In this document: positions 23,987-32,275 of the stretch, one piece after another
Layout of the letters: every line of letters starts with the position of its first letter
Position numbering within the stretch: the first letter of the stretch is position 1
NCBI GenBank assembly: GCA_018716965.1
Contig: DVJF01000026.1
Coordinates: forward strand, 1 to 38,321
Length of the DNA: 38,321 nt
DNA from: Candidatus Caccenecus avistercoris
GTDB lineage: Bacteria; Bacillota_I; Bacilli_A; RF39; UBA660
Direction of reading: 5' to 3'
Notes under the pieces: generated by a model
Told to the model about the DNA's origin: nothing
What the model saw: the letters and a program-made list of their open reading frames with translations, nothing else
Databases searched by the model: none
Made by a program: the position numbers and the translations under genes

Positions 23987-25273
23987 ATGCATAATAAATC
24001 ATATGCATTAAAACTTGTTCAAGATAAAATTAATGGTTTAAATAATTATTCTTACTCACAAATTGGAACTTTAAGTGGGTATTCTAAACTTCAAATAATT
24101 AATTTTGCAAAATTATTAAAAGAAAAGGATATTGACTCTATTTTAGTTCATGGACTTACTAACAAACCTTCTAATAATTCTCCCTCTAACAAAGAAATAG
24201 AATTTATTAGGAACTTCAAAAATCAATATCCGTCTATTAGTATACAACAATTTATGGATATTTTCCATGAAGATATTGTATTTAATCCTAAAATGATTAA
24301 AGTAGTAAAATTAAATAACCTTCAAAAAAGAAGTTATTCTTTCTTTGAGAATTTATATCATAAAGAAGGTTGGAAATCCACAATTAAGCATAAATGCTTT
24401 AATAAAGAATATGAACATCACCCTTTAAGAGAACCCTCTCCAAGACGTGGTATTTTAATTATGATTGATGGTACTCCTCATGATTGGTTTAATAATGGTA
24501 GAAAATCATCTTTACATATTGCTATTGATGATGCTACTGGAGAACTTTTATGTGGTTGGCTTATGCCAACAGAATGTTTAGAAGGATATGTTCATATGCT
24601 TAAAATATTAGTTACTAAATATGGTATCCCTGAAAATTTTTACAGTGATAAACATACTATCTTAATTAGCCCAATAGATGGTAATTTAACACAATTTGGG
24701 CATATATGCGAAGATTTAGGTATCAACATCATCGCTGCCAATACTCCTCAAGCTAAAGGTAAAGTAGAAAAATGGAATAATACTATTCAAAATAGATTAG
24801 TAAATGATATTAAAAGATTTAATATTAAATCAATTGATGAACTAAACAAATTCTTTAATGATTTTTATTGTGATTATCTAAACAAGAAATATGCTTATGA
24901 ACCCAAAGAGAAAGGATCAAGTTTTGTTCTCATAAACAATATTGTTTTATCAAATATCTTATGTATTAGAGAAGAAAGAAAAATGCTAGATGGTAATGTT
25001 ATATCTTGGAAAAATAATTATTATCAAGTAATAAACGAAGATAATTCTATTAAGCAAATCTTTAAAGGAACATCACTAATGATTTATCAAAACGTTTTAA
25101 CTAAAATAGTTAAAGTAAAATATTATAATCATTTTTATAATACAGTCCAAATAGAGGGACATAGACAAGATCCCGTTAAAAGAGAACAATTAAGAATAGA
25201 TAATCAAAAACAACTTGAACAAGTTTTAAAAGAAAGAGATAAAAGAGTACTGACAATATTAAAGAACAAATGA
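23987..25273 (+). CDS. IS1202/ISNCY-type DDE transposase
   Basis: The 428-aa protein has an N-terminal HTH region (residues about 1-60) and an RNase H-like integrase core. The catalytic triad is probably D161 (MIDGTPHDWF), D221 (NFYSDKHTIL) and E261 (PQAKGKVEKWNNTIQNRLV). The DGTPHDWF and IAIDDATGELLCGW blocks are typical of the IS1202/ISNCY group. GGAGATG lies 22 bases or so before the ATG. The frame is intact, so the insertion sequence may be active. Confidence 0.9.
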   Translation: MHNKSYALKLVQDKINGLNNYSYSQIGTLSGYSKLQIINFAKLLKEKDIDSILVHGLTNKPSNNSPSNKEIEFIRNFKNQYPSISIQQFMDIFHEDIVFNPKMIKVVKLNNLQKRSYSFFENLYHKEGWKSTIKHKCFNKEYEHHPLREPSPRRGILIMIDGTPHDWFNNGRKSSLHIAIDDATGELLCGWLMPTECLEGYVHMLKILVTKYGIPENFYSDKHTILISPIDGNLTQFGHICEDLGINIIAANTPQAKGKVEKWNNTIQNRLVNDIKRFNIKSIDELNKFFNDFYCDYLNKKYAYEPKEKGSSFVLINNIVLSNILCIREERKMLDGNVISWKNNYYQVINEDNSIKQIFKGTSLMIYQNVLTKIVKVKYYNHFYNTVQIEGHRQDPVKREQLRIDNQKQLEQVLKERDKRVLTILKNK

Positions 25274-25282
25274 TGTTTATAT

Positions 25283-25413
25283 TTTTGCTTTTGTTTTGTT
25301 AGATACTCAAAAAAAGAAAATAGCTACTTTGTCAAGGGCTCGAAGAGTTTACTTTACCCTTTATTAAGTAGTTATTTTCTTTTACCATTTTTTATTCTAA
25401 AACAAAAGCAAAT
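25283..25413. repeat. long nested hairpin downstream of the transposase
   Basis: TTTGCTTTTGTTTT (from about 25284) pairs with AAAACAAAAGCAAA (25399-25413). Inside, AAAGAAAATA-CTACTT (25313-25329) pairs with AAGTAG-TATTTTCTTT (25366-25383), and AGGG/CCCT pairs further in. It probably acts as a bidirectional terminator inside the insertion sequence, protecting it from outside transcription. Confidence 0.6.
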
Positions 25414-25490
25414 ACTATCTTTTGAAATTATATAAATCGGTATAATTTTAACTAATGATTAACACTCATCCAAAAAAGTATGAATTATTT

Positions 25491-26522
25491 TTATCTTGTT
25501 CTTCTTTCTGTTTGATCTACACTCTCAAACCATCTTACGTCGTTCATTATTTCTTTATACTGCTTTTGTAACATCATTTGTTTCTTTTCAGCTATCCAAG
25601 TTTCTAGTTTTTTTAAAGTTTTTTCCACATTATCAAATTTGGTAGTAAAATAAGGCTTACCAGCTTTTTCTTTTATAAAAGTTTCTTTTGCTATAGCGTT
25701 TTTGATTCTATCACTTTTTATAGTGTTTTCTAAATCTTCTAGATTTGATATATGGTCTTTTAAAGAGTTGAGATATTTTATTGTTTTAAAATCAATATCT
25801 AATTCATTTTCTTTAAAAGTTTTAGCTAATAAATACTTAAACATTCCTTCTAAATTACTAGTATCTATGCTATTTTCATTAACATATTTTACGCCATTGG
25901 TGCCATAAATAGATTTTAATATATTTAATTCTTCTTTTCCCCACATATTTGTCTTTCTTGCTGGTATATTTTTTAGAACATTAGCAAATAGTTCTAAGTG
26001 ATATCTTCGCATTTCTAGTTTTTTTGTAACTACAGCTTTTATATCTTTTTCTGTTAAATCAATATCTTCTTCATCGTGAAGTAAATCTTCGCCTATTCTT
26101 ACTCGATATAATTTATAATTACTTGCTGGTACATAATCTGTAATATATTCACTACCCTCAAAACCGTTGTTATAATGTCCTTTTAAGACATCCGTTATAA
26201 ATGGCTTTCTTATATCTAGGCCGTCCGTATTAATTTCATAAATGATTGCTATAGAAGGTATTAGAATTGGTCTATTATTTAAAGTTGGCCTTCCTGTTAG
26301 GGGAATACCATCGTTATGGAGGGAACCGTAAGCTCCCAAAACCATATTTAAATTATCAGTCATATATATACCGTATTCATTACCATCACTAACTGTTTTC
26401 CTACCATATTTATCTATTATTGGTTCATAATTTAGAGTTATAGGCACTTTGGAAAACTCAAAATTAGCTAAATGATTATAATCGATTTTTATACCACGAT
26501 ATAAAATTTTTGGCTTATCCAT
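25491..26522 (-). CDS. possible ADP-ribosyltransferase-fold protein
   Basis: The 343-aa protein begins KPKILYRGIKIDY (Arg9), has YGIYMTDN (50-57) followed by GAYG, and FEGSEYITDYVPASNY (Glu125). The order Arg, aromatic/Ser-Thr, Glu resembles the R-S-E layout of ADP-ribosyltransferases, and LYRG near the N-terminus is common in that fold. The C-terminal half is helical (about 230-343). This is a motif impression only. It lies between an insertion sequence and tRNA-Arg, a common place for accessory genes. There is no signal peptide, so an intracellular target is likely if it is an enzyme. Confidence 0.45.
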   Translation of the reverse strand: MDKPKILYRGIKIDYNHLANFEFSKVPITLNYEPIIDKYGRKTVSDGNEYGIYMTDNLNMVLGAYGSLHNDGIPLTGRPTLNNRPILIPSIAIIYEINTDGLDIRKPFITDVLKGHYNNGFEGSEYITDYVPASNYKLYRVRIGEDLLHDEEDIDLTEKDIKAVVTKKLEMRRYHLELFANVLKNIPARKTNMWGKEELNILKSIYGTNGVKYVNENSIDTSNLEGMFKYLLAKTFKENELDIDFKTIKYLNSLKDHISNLEDLENTIKSDRIKNAIAKETFIKEKAGKPYFTTKFDNVEKTLKKLETWIAEKKQMMLQKQYKEIMNDVRWFESVDQTERRTR

Positions 26523-26559
26523 AGGCCTTCTCCTTATATTCTAATATTTGCACTTTAAA

Positions 26560-26636
26560 TGGTGTCCCAAGCGCGATTCGAACGCGCGATCTCTAGCGTC
26601 GGAGGCTAGCATTCTATCCAGCTGAACTATTGGGAC
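26560..26636 (-). tRNA. tRNA-Arg (CCG)
   Basis: The minus strand gives a full cloverleaf: GTCCCAA acceptor, anticodon stem CTAGC/GCTAG with loop CTCCGAC (anticodon CCG), T-arm GCGCG-TTCGAAT-CGCGC and encoded CCA. It reads the rare CGG codon. Confidence 0.95.
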
Positions 26637-26681
26637 ATGTCTTTATTTTATCATAAATAGAGAAGAAAAAAAAGACTTACC

Positions 26682-27734
26682 TTACGTAAATCTTATAATA
26701 TCAAACACAGTGATATAAATCATTAGTAAAATAATTAAGAAGAAGAAAATCATATGACAAGCATTTTCAAACTTCGCATTAATTGGACTTCCCTTAATTT
26801 TTTCAATAATTAAGAACAAAATTCTTCCTCCATCAAAAGCTGGGATTGGTAAAATGTTAATTAAACCAACATTAATACTTAAGAATGCAATTAAATAAAC
26901 TATTTGTTGTAAGCCCATAGATAAACTCTCGCCTACAACATGATAAATACCTACGGGACCAGACAGACTACTTAGGGATATTTGGCCGGTAAATAAATTA
27001 ATAACCGTAATCCACATCGTAGAAATTAAACTCCAGAATCTTGCAAAAGCATATTTAATACTAGCCCATAAGCCTCTTTCGGTTTTTTGTTCAATTCCAA
27101 AGCCAAAAGTTTTTTGTTCTTCACCCGCCTCAGTTTTCGTAACATCTGGTTCAAGTTCTAAAGTCATCGTTTTGCCATCCCGTAATACTTCAAATTCATA
27201 AACATTGCTATCATTTTTTAAATATAAAACGATTTGAGTTTGATCCCAGGTAGATACTTTATGATCATTAATAGAAAGAATTAAATCTCCTTCCATTAAG
27301 CCTCCCGCTTCAGCTGCAGAGTCTTCTAGGACAGTACCTACTTTTGGGTCTAAGCTATTTGCTCCCCAAATAAGAGCCATGATAAATAAAATGATTATCG
27401 CTAGTAAGAAGTTATTAAATACACCAGCGGCTAGAATAATTACTCTTTGCCACCATTTTTTATTACACATAAAATCTTCTTTTTTAATGGTTTTGGTATC
27501 ATCATCTTCATAAACTTCTCCGGCCATAGAAACAAATCCACCAATTGGTAGAGCCCTTATATTATAATTAATGCCATCTTTGCCTTTATGGGTTTTAATT
27601 AAAGGACCCATACCAATTGAGAATTCATAAATGTGAACACCAGCTTTTTTAGCAGTAATAAAATGCCCAAATTCATGCACTAAAATAATTAAACCTAAAA
27701 TAAATATTAGTAATATTAAAACAATAAACCACAT
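26682..27734 (-). CDS. rseP: site-2 protease RseP/RasP
   Basis: The 350-aa membrane metalloprotease has HEFGH (20-24) in the first helix, a PDZ domain (about 120-200), and the second zinc ligand motif NILPIPAFDGGR near residue 290. This is the M50 family that cleaves anti-sigma factors and signal-peptide remnants within the membrane. It follows cdsA by 11 bp on the same strand, the usual cdsA-rseP order. GGAGG precedes its ATG. Confidence 0.97.
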   Translation of the reverse strand: MWFIVLILLIFILGLIILVHEFGHFITAKKAGVHIYEFSIGMGPLIKTHKGKDGINYNIRALPIGGFVSMAGEVYEDDDTKTIKKEDFMCNKKWWQRVIILAAGVFNNFLLAIIILFIMALIWGANSLDPKVGTVLEDSAAEAGGLMEGDLILSINDHKVSTWDQTQIVLYLKNDSNVYEFEVLRDGKTMTLELEPDVTKTEAGEEQKTFGFGIEQKTERGLWASIKYAFARFWSLISTMWITVINLFTGQISLSSLSGPVGIYHVVGESLSMGLQQIVYLIAFLSINVGLINILPIPAFDGGRILFLIIEKIKGSPINAKFENACHMIFFFLIILLMIYITVFDIIRFT

Positions 27735-27745
27735 AAATTATCCTC

Positions 27746-28537
27746 CTATAATAATGAATATACTAGTAAAAATCCTAACATAATAGCTATAGTACTATCT
27801 AGGCGGTCTAATATGCCACCATGGCCAGGAATTAAATTGCTAAAATCTTTAATTTCATTTTCTCTTTTAATTTTACTAAATATTAAATCCCCTATTTGAC
27901 CTAATATAGATAAGAAAAGAGTTACTAATACTACCCAAATGGTAATATCACTTACAAAGAAGTGGTAGAAGAAACACGCTACTACGGTTGCAATAATAGA
28001 ACCTAATACGCTTCCTTCGACTGTTTTTTTTGGACTAACCGCTGGTATTAATTTATGACGACCAAAGGCCATACCCATAAGCATAGCAAAGGTATCCGTA
28101 AAAATAAAAATTAGAATCAAATAAATAAATAAGTACAAATCTGTCATTCTCGCTAAAATCATCGCATTAAAGGAAACACCTAAGAGAAGAACACATCCAA
28201 TTAATACTAAAGCATCAGTAGCCCGATATTTGTTTTCTGGATAAAATACCGATAAACCTAATAAGCTAAGTAAGAGTATGGCAATCCCCCGATAAGTAAC
28301 TCCAAACATGATAGAATAACCATCAAATTCAGATAAAACAATCAGTAATAAAGCTACCATACTTACTAATTTTACAAATATGGGTATTTCTTGATGACTT
28401 TTTTTTAAGTCTAAAAGTTCTTTTAAAGCTAGAAGACTTACCACACCTACTCCTAACCGAAATAAATCACCACCATACCAAACAAGAGGTATGACAATAA
28501 TTAACATCACAATAGCACTAATAATTCTTTTTTTCAT
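27746..28537 (-). CDS. cdsA: phosphatidate cytidylyltransferase
   Basis: The 263-aa polytopic protein has the CdsA signature near the C-terminus (SNLIPGHGGILDRLDS) and about seven membrane helices. It makes CDP-diacylglycerol from phosphatidate and CTP, the branch point of phospholipid synthesis. Upstream uppS, usual in this operon, is replaced here by trpS in the neighbourhood. Confidence 0.97.
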   Translation of the reverse strand: MKKRIISAIVMLIIVIPLVWYGGDLFRLGVGVVSLLALKELLDLKKSHQEIPIFVKLVSMVALLLIVLSEFDGYSIMFGVTYRGIAILLLSLLGLSVFYPENKYRATDALVLIGCVLLLGVSFNAMILARMTDLYLFIYLILIFIFTDTFAMLMGMAFGRHKLIPAVSPKKTVEGSVLGSIIATVVACFFYHFFVSDITIWVVLVTLFLSILGQIGDLIFSKIKRENEIKDFSNLIPGHGGILDRLDSTIAIMLGFLLVYSLL

Positions 28538-28588
28538 AAAATCCTACTTTCTATTTAAAAGTATACTACTTAACGTTTCTTTCGTCAA

Positions 28589-29593
28589 TTATTTATATAA
28601 GCCCATTTTTTCTTTCATGAGCATAAATTTCTTCTGGGCAATTGCTCTTGTTATGGTAGCATTTTCTTCTAATAGTTTGTCTAATTCTTGGCTATTTATG
28701 ATTTTTTGATAACGGGCTTGAATAGCACTAATTTCTTCTATGACGGTATCTGCTACAAAACGTTTGAATTCGCCATAATTTTTACCTTCAAACATCGTTT
28801 CAATATCACTTATGCTTTTACCAGTTAGGGCAACGCATATATTTATTAAATTGCTAATTCCTGGTTTTGCCTCAGGATCAAAGCGAACAATGCATTCACT
28901 ATCGGTAGTAGCTCCCATTATCTTTTTGCGAATGCTATTTATATCATCAAGAATTCTAATAACACCTTTAGGGTTTTCGCTTGATTTACTCATTTTTTTT
29001 AGAGGATTTACTAAATCCATAATTTTCGTTCCTTCTTTAGTAATATATACATCAGGAATTTTAAAAGTATCACCATATTTTTTATTAAATTTTATAGCAA
29101 TATTGCGAGTTAGTTCTACATGCTGTTTTTGATCGATTCCAACGGGTACATAATCTACATCATAAGCTAGAATATCAGCCGCCATTAATATGGGATAAGT
29201 AAATAAACCAGCATAAAAATTAGCATTCTTACTACTTTTATCTTTAAACTGGGTCATACGGGATAATTCTCCAAATGGGGTATTGCATTCGAGTAACCAT
29301 GAAATATTAGCATGATATTCATTTTCTGATTGAATAAATATTATATTTTTATCCGGATCTATACCACAAGCGATATACAAAGCTACTAAACTACGAATAT
29401 TTTCATGCAAAGTAGTTGGATCTTGAGGTACCGTAATAGCATGCATATCGGCAATAAAAATATATGATTTAAATTCATCTTGCATACGAACCATCTGTTT
29501 TATAGCTCCAATATAATTTCCAAGCGTAATAACTCCAGATGGTTGGATACCGGTTAAAATGGATTTGGTTATATTTGCACTAAATTCTTTCAT
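28589..29593 (-). CDS. trpS: tryptophanyl-tRNA synthetase
   Basis: The 334-aa class I synthetase has TGIQPSGVITLGNYIG (the HIGH-like TLGN motif) near the N-terminus and KMSKSS near residue 195. I place the start at ATG 29593, 10 bases after AGGAAG; a GTG at 29605 overlaps that site. There is no T-box leader upstream; only about 100 bases separate it from the khpA terminator. Confidence 0.97.
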   Translation of the reverse strand: MKEFSANITKSILTGIQPSGVITLGNYIGAIKQMVRMQDEFKSYIFIADMHAITVPQDPTTLHENIRSLVALYIACGIDPDKNIIFIQSENEYHANISWLLECNTPFGELSRMTQFKDKSSKNANFYAGLFTYPILMAADILAYDVDYVPVGIDQKQHVELTRNIAIKFNKKYGDTFKIPDVYITKEGTKIMDLVNPLKKMSKSSENPKGVIRILDDINSIRKKIMGATTDSECIVRFDPEAKPGISNLINICVALTGKSISDIETMFEGKNYGEFKRFVADTVIEEISAIQARYQKIINSQELDKLLEENATITRAIAQKKFMLMKEKMGLYK

Positions 29594-29664
29594 AATAAAA
29601 TTCACTTCCTAATTTTAAGTATATCAGAAAAAGCGATAAAATAAAATAAAAAATTATAAAAATC

Positions 29665-29696
29665 AAAAAATTCCTAAATGAAATCTAGGAATTTTT
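29665..29696 (-). terminator. terminator of the rpsP-khpA operon
   Basis: On the minus strand AAATTCCTA...TAGGAATTT is followed by a T run; just after the khpA stop codon. Confidence 0.8.
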
Positions 29697-29940
29697 AAAA
29701 AGAATCAATGTTAATTTTAACATTTTTAATATGATTTAAATAAGCATGGGCTAGAATAACGGTTCTAAGAGCTTTAGCGGTTCTACCACTCTTACCAATT
29801 ACTGCACCCATATCTTCGTCTGATACTAAAATTTCTAAAATCGTAGCTTCCTCATCACCAGTAAAAGCACTAACTTTTACTAGGTCGGGATTTTTTACAA
29901 TATTTTTAATTAAATAGGTTGCAAACTCTGTTATTTCCAT
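29695..29940 (-). CDS. khpA: KH-domain RNA-binding protein KhpA
   Basis: The 81-aa protein is a single KH domain with the GxxG loop as VIGKSGRTAKALR. KhpA acts with KhpB in RNA binding and cell-elongation control in Gram-positive bacteria. It follows rpsP by 2 bp, the conserved rpsP-khpA (ylqC) order. Confidence 0.95.
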   Translation of the reverse strand: MEITEFATYLIKNIVKNPDLVKVSAFTGDEEATILEILVSDEDMGAVIGKSGRTAKALRTVILAHAYLNHIKNVKINIDSF

Positions 29941-29942
29941 AA

Positions 29943-30218
29943 TTATTTACCTGATTTTTTGGCTTCTGCATATTTAGCCATGATTCCTTCTTTAGAAAGA
30001 ATAGAACGAACAGTATCGGTAGGAATAGCTCCATTATTTAACCATTTTAAAGCCAAGGCTTCATCTACTTTTACTTCAGCTGGTTTTTTTATTGGATTAT
30101 AAGTACCAACTGTTTCAATAAATCTACCATCTCTTGGACTTCTCGCATCGGCGGCTACAATACGATAAAATGGTTTTTGCTTAGAGCCCATTCTTTTAAG
30201 TCTTAATTTAACGGCCAT
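29943..30218 (-). CDS. rpsP: 30S ribosomal protein S16
   Basis: The 91-aa protein starts [20 protein letters not shown], the S16 signature, and continues [22 protein letters not shown]. The ATG at 30218 has AAAGGAGG upstream; a frame open to 30269 adds 17 residues that are not part of S16. Confidence 0.98.
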   Translation of the reverse strand: MAVKLRLKRMGSKQKPFYRIVAADARSPRDGRFIETVGTYNPIKKPAEVKVDEALALKWLNNGAIPTDTVRSILSKEGIMAKYAEAKKSGK

Positions 30219-30285
30219 AATAATCCTCCTTTGCATATTCATTCTATCACATAACAGAAAGTGTGTCAACTATTTTTGGTTGACA

Positions 30286-30819
30286 CTATTTTAAATAATC
30301 CTCATCAATTTCTTGAATAACTTCATCTATTTCTTCTTCCTGCGTCTCATCTTCAATAACTTCATAATCATCTTCCTCTTCTTCTACACTTACTTTAATC
30401 ATTGTATTGCCTACTATTTCTACCCCTAATTCTTTTTCAATAGATAGATTAACTACACCTTGCTCTGTTGTAACATCCGTTACAGTAGGTTGCGTTAAGC
30501 TTCTTACAATAATTTCTGATGCATCACTTAAAACGGCTCCATCTTTTAACTTGATATTCATTTTATCTTCATATGTAAAATGTTCTGTTGCTACGGCTGT
30601 TTTAGTATCATTATTATATGAATACCAAACATTAACATCAAAACCTCCATTAATTACAACTGCTCCGTTTAGCCCATGCCCTTCAAACGTATGGTTAATT
30701 ACCCAACAGCCTAATACAGTATCAGGAATTTCATTAGGGGTTACGGAAAATTTAGAAACACTTGTTTTTTTAGCTTTACCAATAACAGCTTTGGTTACAA
30801 TCTCTTTAAAACTTGCCAA
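30286..30819 (-). CDS. cotE: outer spore coat protein CotE
   Basis: The 177-aa protein matches CotE, the morphogenetic protein that assembles the outer spore coat. Visible are FKEIVTKAVIGKAKK, ILGCWVINH-like VLGCWVINHTFEG, VWYSYNNDTKTAVATEHF, and an acidic C-terminus rich in Glu and Asp. AGGAGG precedes the ATG. With spoVAC-D-E it shows a spore-forming Bacilli-type host. Confidence 0.92.
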   Translation of the reverse strand: MASFKEIVTKAVIGKAKKTSVSKFSVTPNEIPDTVLGCWVINHTFEGHGLNGAVVINGGFDVNVWYSYNNDTKTAVATEHFTYEDKMNIKLKDGAVLSDASEIIVRSLTQPTVTDVTTEQGVVNLSIEKELGVEIVGNTMIKVSVEEEEDDYEVIEDETQEEEIDEVIQEIDEDYLK

Positions 30820-30838
30820 TTTGATTCCTCCTCTATTT

Positions 30839-30865
30839 TAATCTATGCAACAAATAGCTAAAAGT
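30839..30865 (-). promoter_or_regulatory. sigma-K/sigma-E-type promoter of cotE
   Basis: On the minus strand CATAGATTA (30847-30839) fits the -10 pattern CATANNNTA, with AC 16 bases upstream (30865-30864). Mother-cell sigma factors control cotE in Bacillus subtilis. Confidence 0.45.
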
Positions 30866-30884
30866 GCACTGTATTTTTAAAAAG

Positions 30885-30914
30885 TTGGCATATTTAAAAA
30901 TATTTTGATATAAT
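30885..30914 (+). promoter_or_regulatory. sigma-A promoter of the HIT gene
   Basis: TTGGCA (30885-30890) and TATAAT (30909-30914), spaced by 18 bases, lie 17 bases before the start codon. Confidence 0.65.
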
Positions 30915-30930
30915 TTAAGTGGTGATAAAA

Positions 30931-31302
30931 ATGGATTGTATATTTTGTAAAATTATTAAGGGTGAGATTCCTAGTAAAGTATTATATGAAGATGAATTAG
31001 TAAAAGTTATAATGGATGTTAATCCGACTGTAAATGGGCATGCTTTAATTATTCCTAAGAAACATTATACGGATTATTTAGAACTAGATCAGAATATCAT
31101 TACTCATATATGGGATGTAGCTAAAAAAATGGGACCTAGTATTATGGATAAGCTAAAAGCTAAATCTTTAACACTTCTTGTTAATTTTGGTGATGATCAA
31201 CAAGTAAAACATTTTCATATGCATTTACTTCCTAATTTTGGGACTATGGAATCAAAAGCTACAAAAACTAGTGAAGAAATATTTAGCATTTTAAAAGACT
31301 AA
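30931..31302 (+). CDS. hit: HIT-family nucleotide hydrolase
   Basis: The 123-aa protein has the full histidine triad HFHMHLLP (His94, His96, His98) and the N-terminal CIFCKIIKGEIPS of the HINT branch, which hydrolyses nucleoside phosphoramidates. I chose ATG 30931, six bases after GGTG; a GTG four codons upstream overlaps that site. It is a single-gene unit with its own promoter and terminator. Confidence 0.95.
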   Translation: MDCIFCKIIKGEIPSKVLYEDELVKVIMDVNPTVNGHALIIPKKHYTDYLELDQNIITHIWDVAKKMGPSIMDKLKAKSLTLLVNFGDDQQVKHFHMHLLPNFGTMESKATKTSEEIFSILKD

Positions 31303-31325
31303 GGGCAAGCCCTTAGTCATTTTTA
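31297..31325 (+). terminator. terminator of the HIT gene
   Basis: GACTAAGGGC-AA-GCCCTTAGTC followed by ATTTTT; the stem contains the stop codon. Confidence 0.9.
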
Positions 31326-31454
31326 ATTTACAAATAAAATGTACATTAAATAACGAATATGAATTGCTCGAATCATTCTTTCAAATGCTTGAGCAAAGGG
31401 AGCAAACATACTGCCACCACTCACTTTTAATAAGCTCTCATTATTTAGTTTCAT
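31323..31454 (-). CDS. 43-aa double-glycine-leader peptide
   Basis: The minus strand holds a short frame that starts MKLNNESLLKVSGG and continues as a 29-residue peptide with a helical, amphipathic and basic region (FAQAFERMIRAIHIR). Leu at -12, Leu at -7, Val at -4 and Gly-Gly at -2/-1 fit the leader of class II bacteriocins and peptide pheromones cut by C39-peptidase exporters. AAAGGATAAT precedes the ATG, and an extended -10 (TGA-TATAAT) lies 30 bases upstream. No exporter or immunity gene is in the window. It is a bacteriocin or signalling peptide candidate. Confidence 0.6.
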   Translation of the reverse strand: MKLNNESLLKVSGGSMFAPFAQAFERMIRAIHIRYLMYILFVN

Positions 31455-31483
31455 ATTATCCTTTCTAACGAGTGAACAGTATG

Positions 31484-31492
31484 ATTATATCA
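31484..31492 (-). promoter_or_regulatory. extended -10 promoter of the peptide gene
   Basis: TGA-TATAAT on the minus strand, 30 bases before the peptide start codon and overlapping the end of the upstream gene. Confidence 0.55.
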
Positions 31493-32038
31493 CACTTTTA
31501 AGTAATTCTCTATACTCAAATAAGGAATTTTAATACTGATAGCTCCACTACTCCAAGGACCTACTTGATATGGTGGAAAAATAATTTGTAAGTTATCTTC
31601 TAGAAATATTAAAAGGCTAAAATTTTCTATAGTTGGAGTTAGGCCAGTCTTTACCATCTTAACATCATCATATAATAAATTTTTCTTTTCTTTTAGTAAA
31701 TATTCTGATAGAGTACTTAGTTCTTTTAAAAATTCATCTTTATTCGTTATTAAATCTTCTAAAAATAATTCCTTATTATTTACTAAGTCATAATAAAATA
31801 CTTTATCATAACGAATACTATGGGCTCCTCCACTATCGACATATAAAATGTAATGAAGAGAAGCTATATTTTTATAAAATCTAATATCATAAGATAAATC
31901 ATAAATGCTTTTTTTGGCTATCTCAGTTTCTATCTTACTTAAAAATTCGTTTTTCTTGTCTATGATAAAGGTATCTAGCATGATACATTCTTCCATATGA
32001 ATAGAGTCATAAAACTCCATATTTATGTAATTATTCAA
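31490..32038 (-). CDS. DUF3298-type protein
   Basis: The 182-aa protein ends in the DUF3298 signature IIFPPYQVGPWSSGAISIKIPY and has the preceding DLITNKDEFLKEL region. This domain occurs in RsiV-type anti-sigma factors and in secreted proteins. There is no signal peptide or membrane helix here. The start is TTG at 32038, six bases after GGAGGG; no ATG has a comparable site. Function unknown. Confidence 0.75.
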   Translation of the reverse strand: MNNYINMEFYDSIHMEECIMLDTFIIDKKNEFLSKIETEIAKKSIYDLSYDIRFYKNIASLHYILYVDSGGAHSIRYDKVFYYDLVNNKELFLEDLITNKDEFLKELSTLSEYLLKEKKNLLYDDVKMVKTGLTPTIENFSLLIFLEDNLQIIFPPYQVGPWSSGAISIKIPYLSIENYLKV

Positions 32039-32071
32039 AATAATCCCTCCTTTTTATTAGTAATTTTTAGT

Positions 32072-32099
32072 AAAGAAAAAATAGAGATTACTCTCTATT
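32072..32099 (-). terminator. terminator of the small membrane-protein gene
   Basis: On the minus strand AATAGAGA-GTAA-TCTCTATT is followed by a T-rich run; the stem overlaps the stop codon. Confidence 0.7.
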
Positions 32100-32253
32100 A
32101 TTTCATACTGTTAATTTTGTCATTAGCCATATTCATAGCGTTATTTACAAGTTTGGTGGCTTTTCTTTTTGTGTTTTTATTGTTTAGAGCATAAGCCATC
32201 ATACCAGCTCCTGCAGCCATGGCTATGACACTTCCAACTACTATTTTTTTCAT
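32098..32253 (-). CDS. 51-aa single-helix membrane protein
   Basis: MKKIVVGSVIAMAAGAGMMAY forms a glycine-rich membrane segment or signal-like helix, followed by a basic helical tail (NNKNTKRKATKLVNNAM). GAGGTG lies six bases before the ATG. The layout recalls small YtxH-like proteins of Bacillota. Function unknown. Confidence 0.6.
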   Translation of the reverse strand: MKKIVVGSVIAMAAGAGMMAYALNNKNTKRKATKLVNNAMNMANDKINSMK

Positions 32254-32275
32254 TATTAACACCTCAGTAATAGTA

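Larger units (their letters stand above)
23893..25463 (+). mobile_element. IS1202/ISNCY-type insertion sequence
   Basis: The terminal inverted repeats are 25 bp: GTTAATC...TTAAAATTATACC at 23893-23917 and its complement at 25439-25463, with four mismatches. An inner second copy of the repeat (23920-23940) is closer to the right end than the terminal one. One intact transposase lies between. Length about 1.57 kb. IS1202 relatives make target duplications of about 27 bp; the 27 bases on each side match at 18 positions, which could be a decayed duplication or chance. Confidence 0.75.

Noticed and set aside
30219-30269. N-terminal extension of ribosomal protein S16
   Set aside because: S16 begins [11 protein letters not shown] and that ATG has AAAGGAGG upstream.
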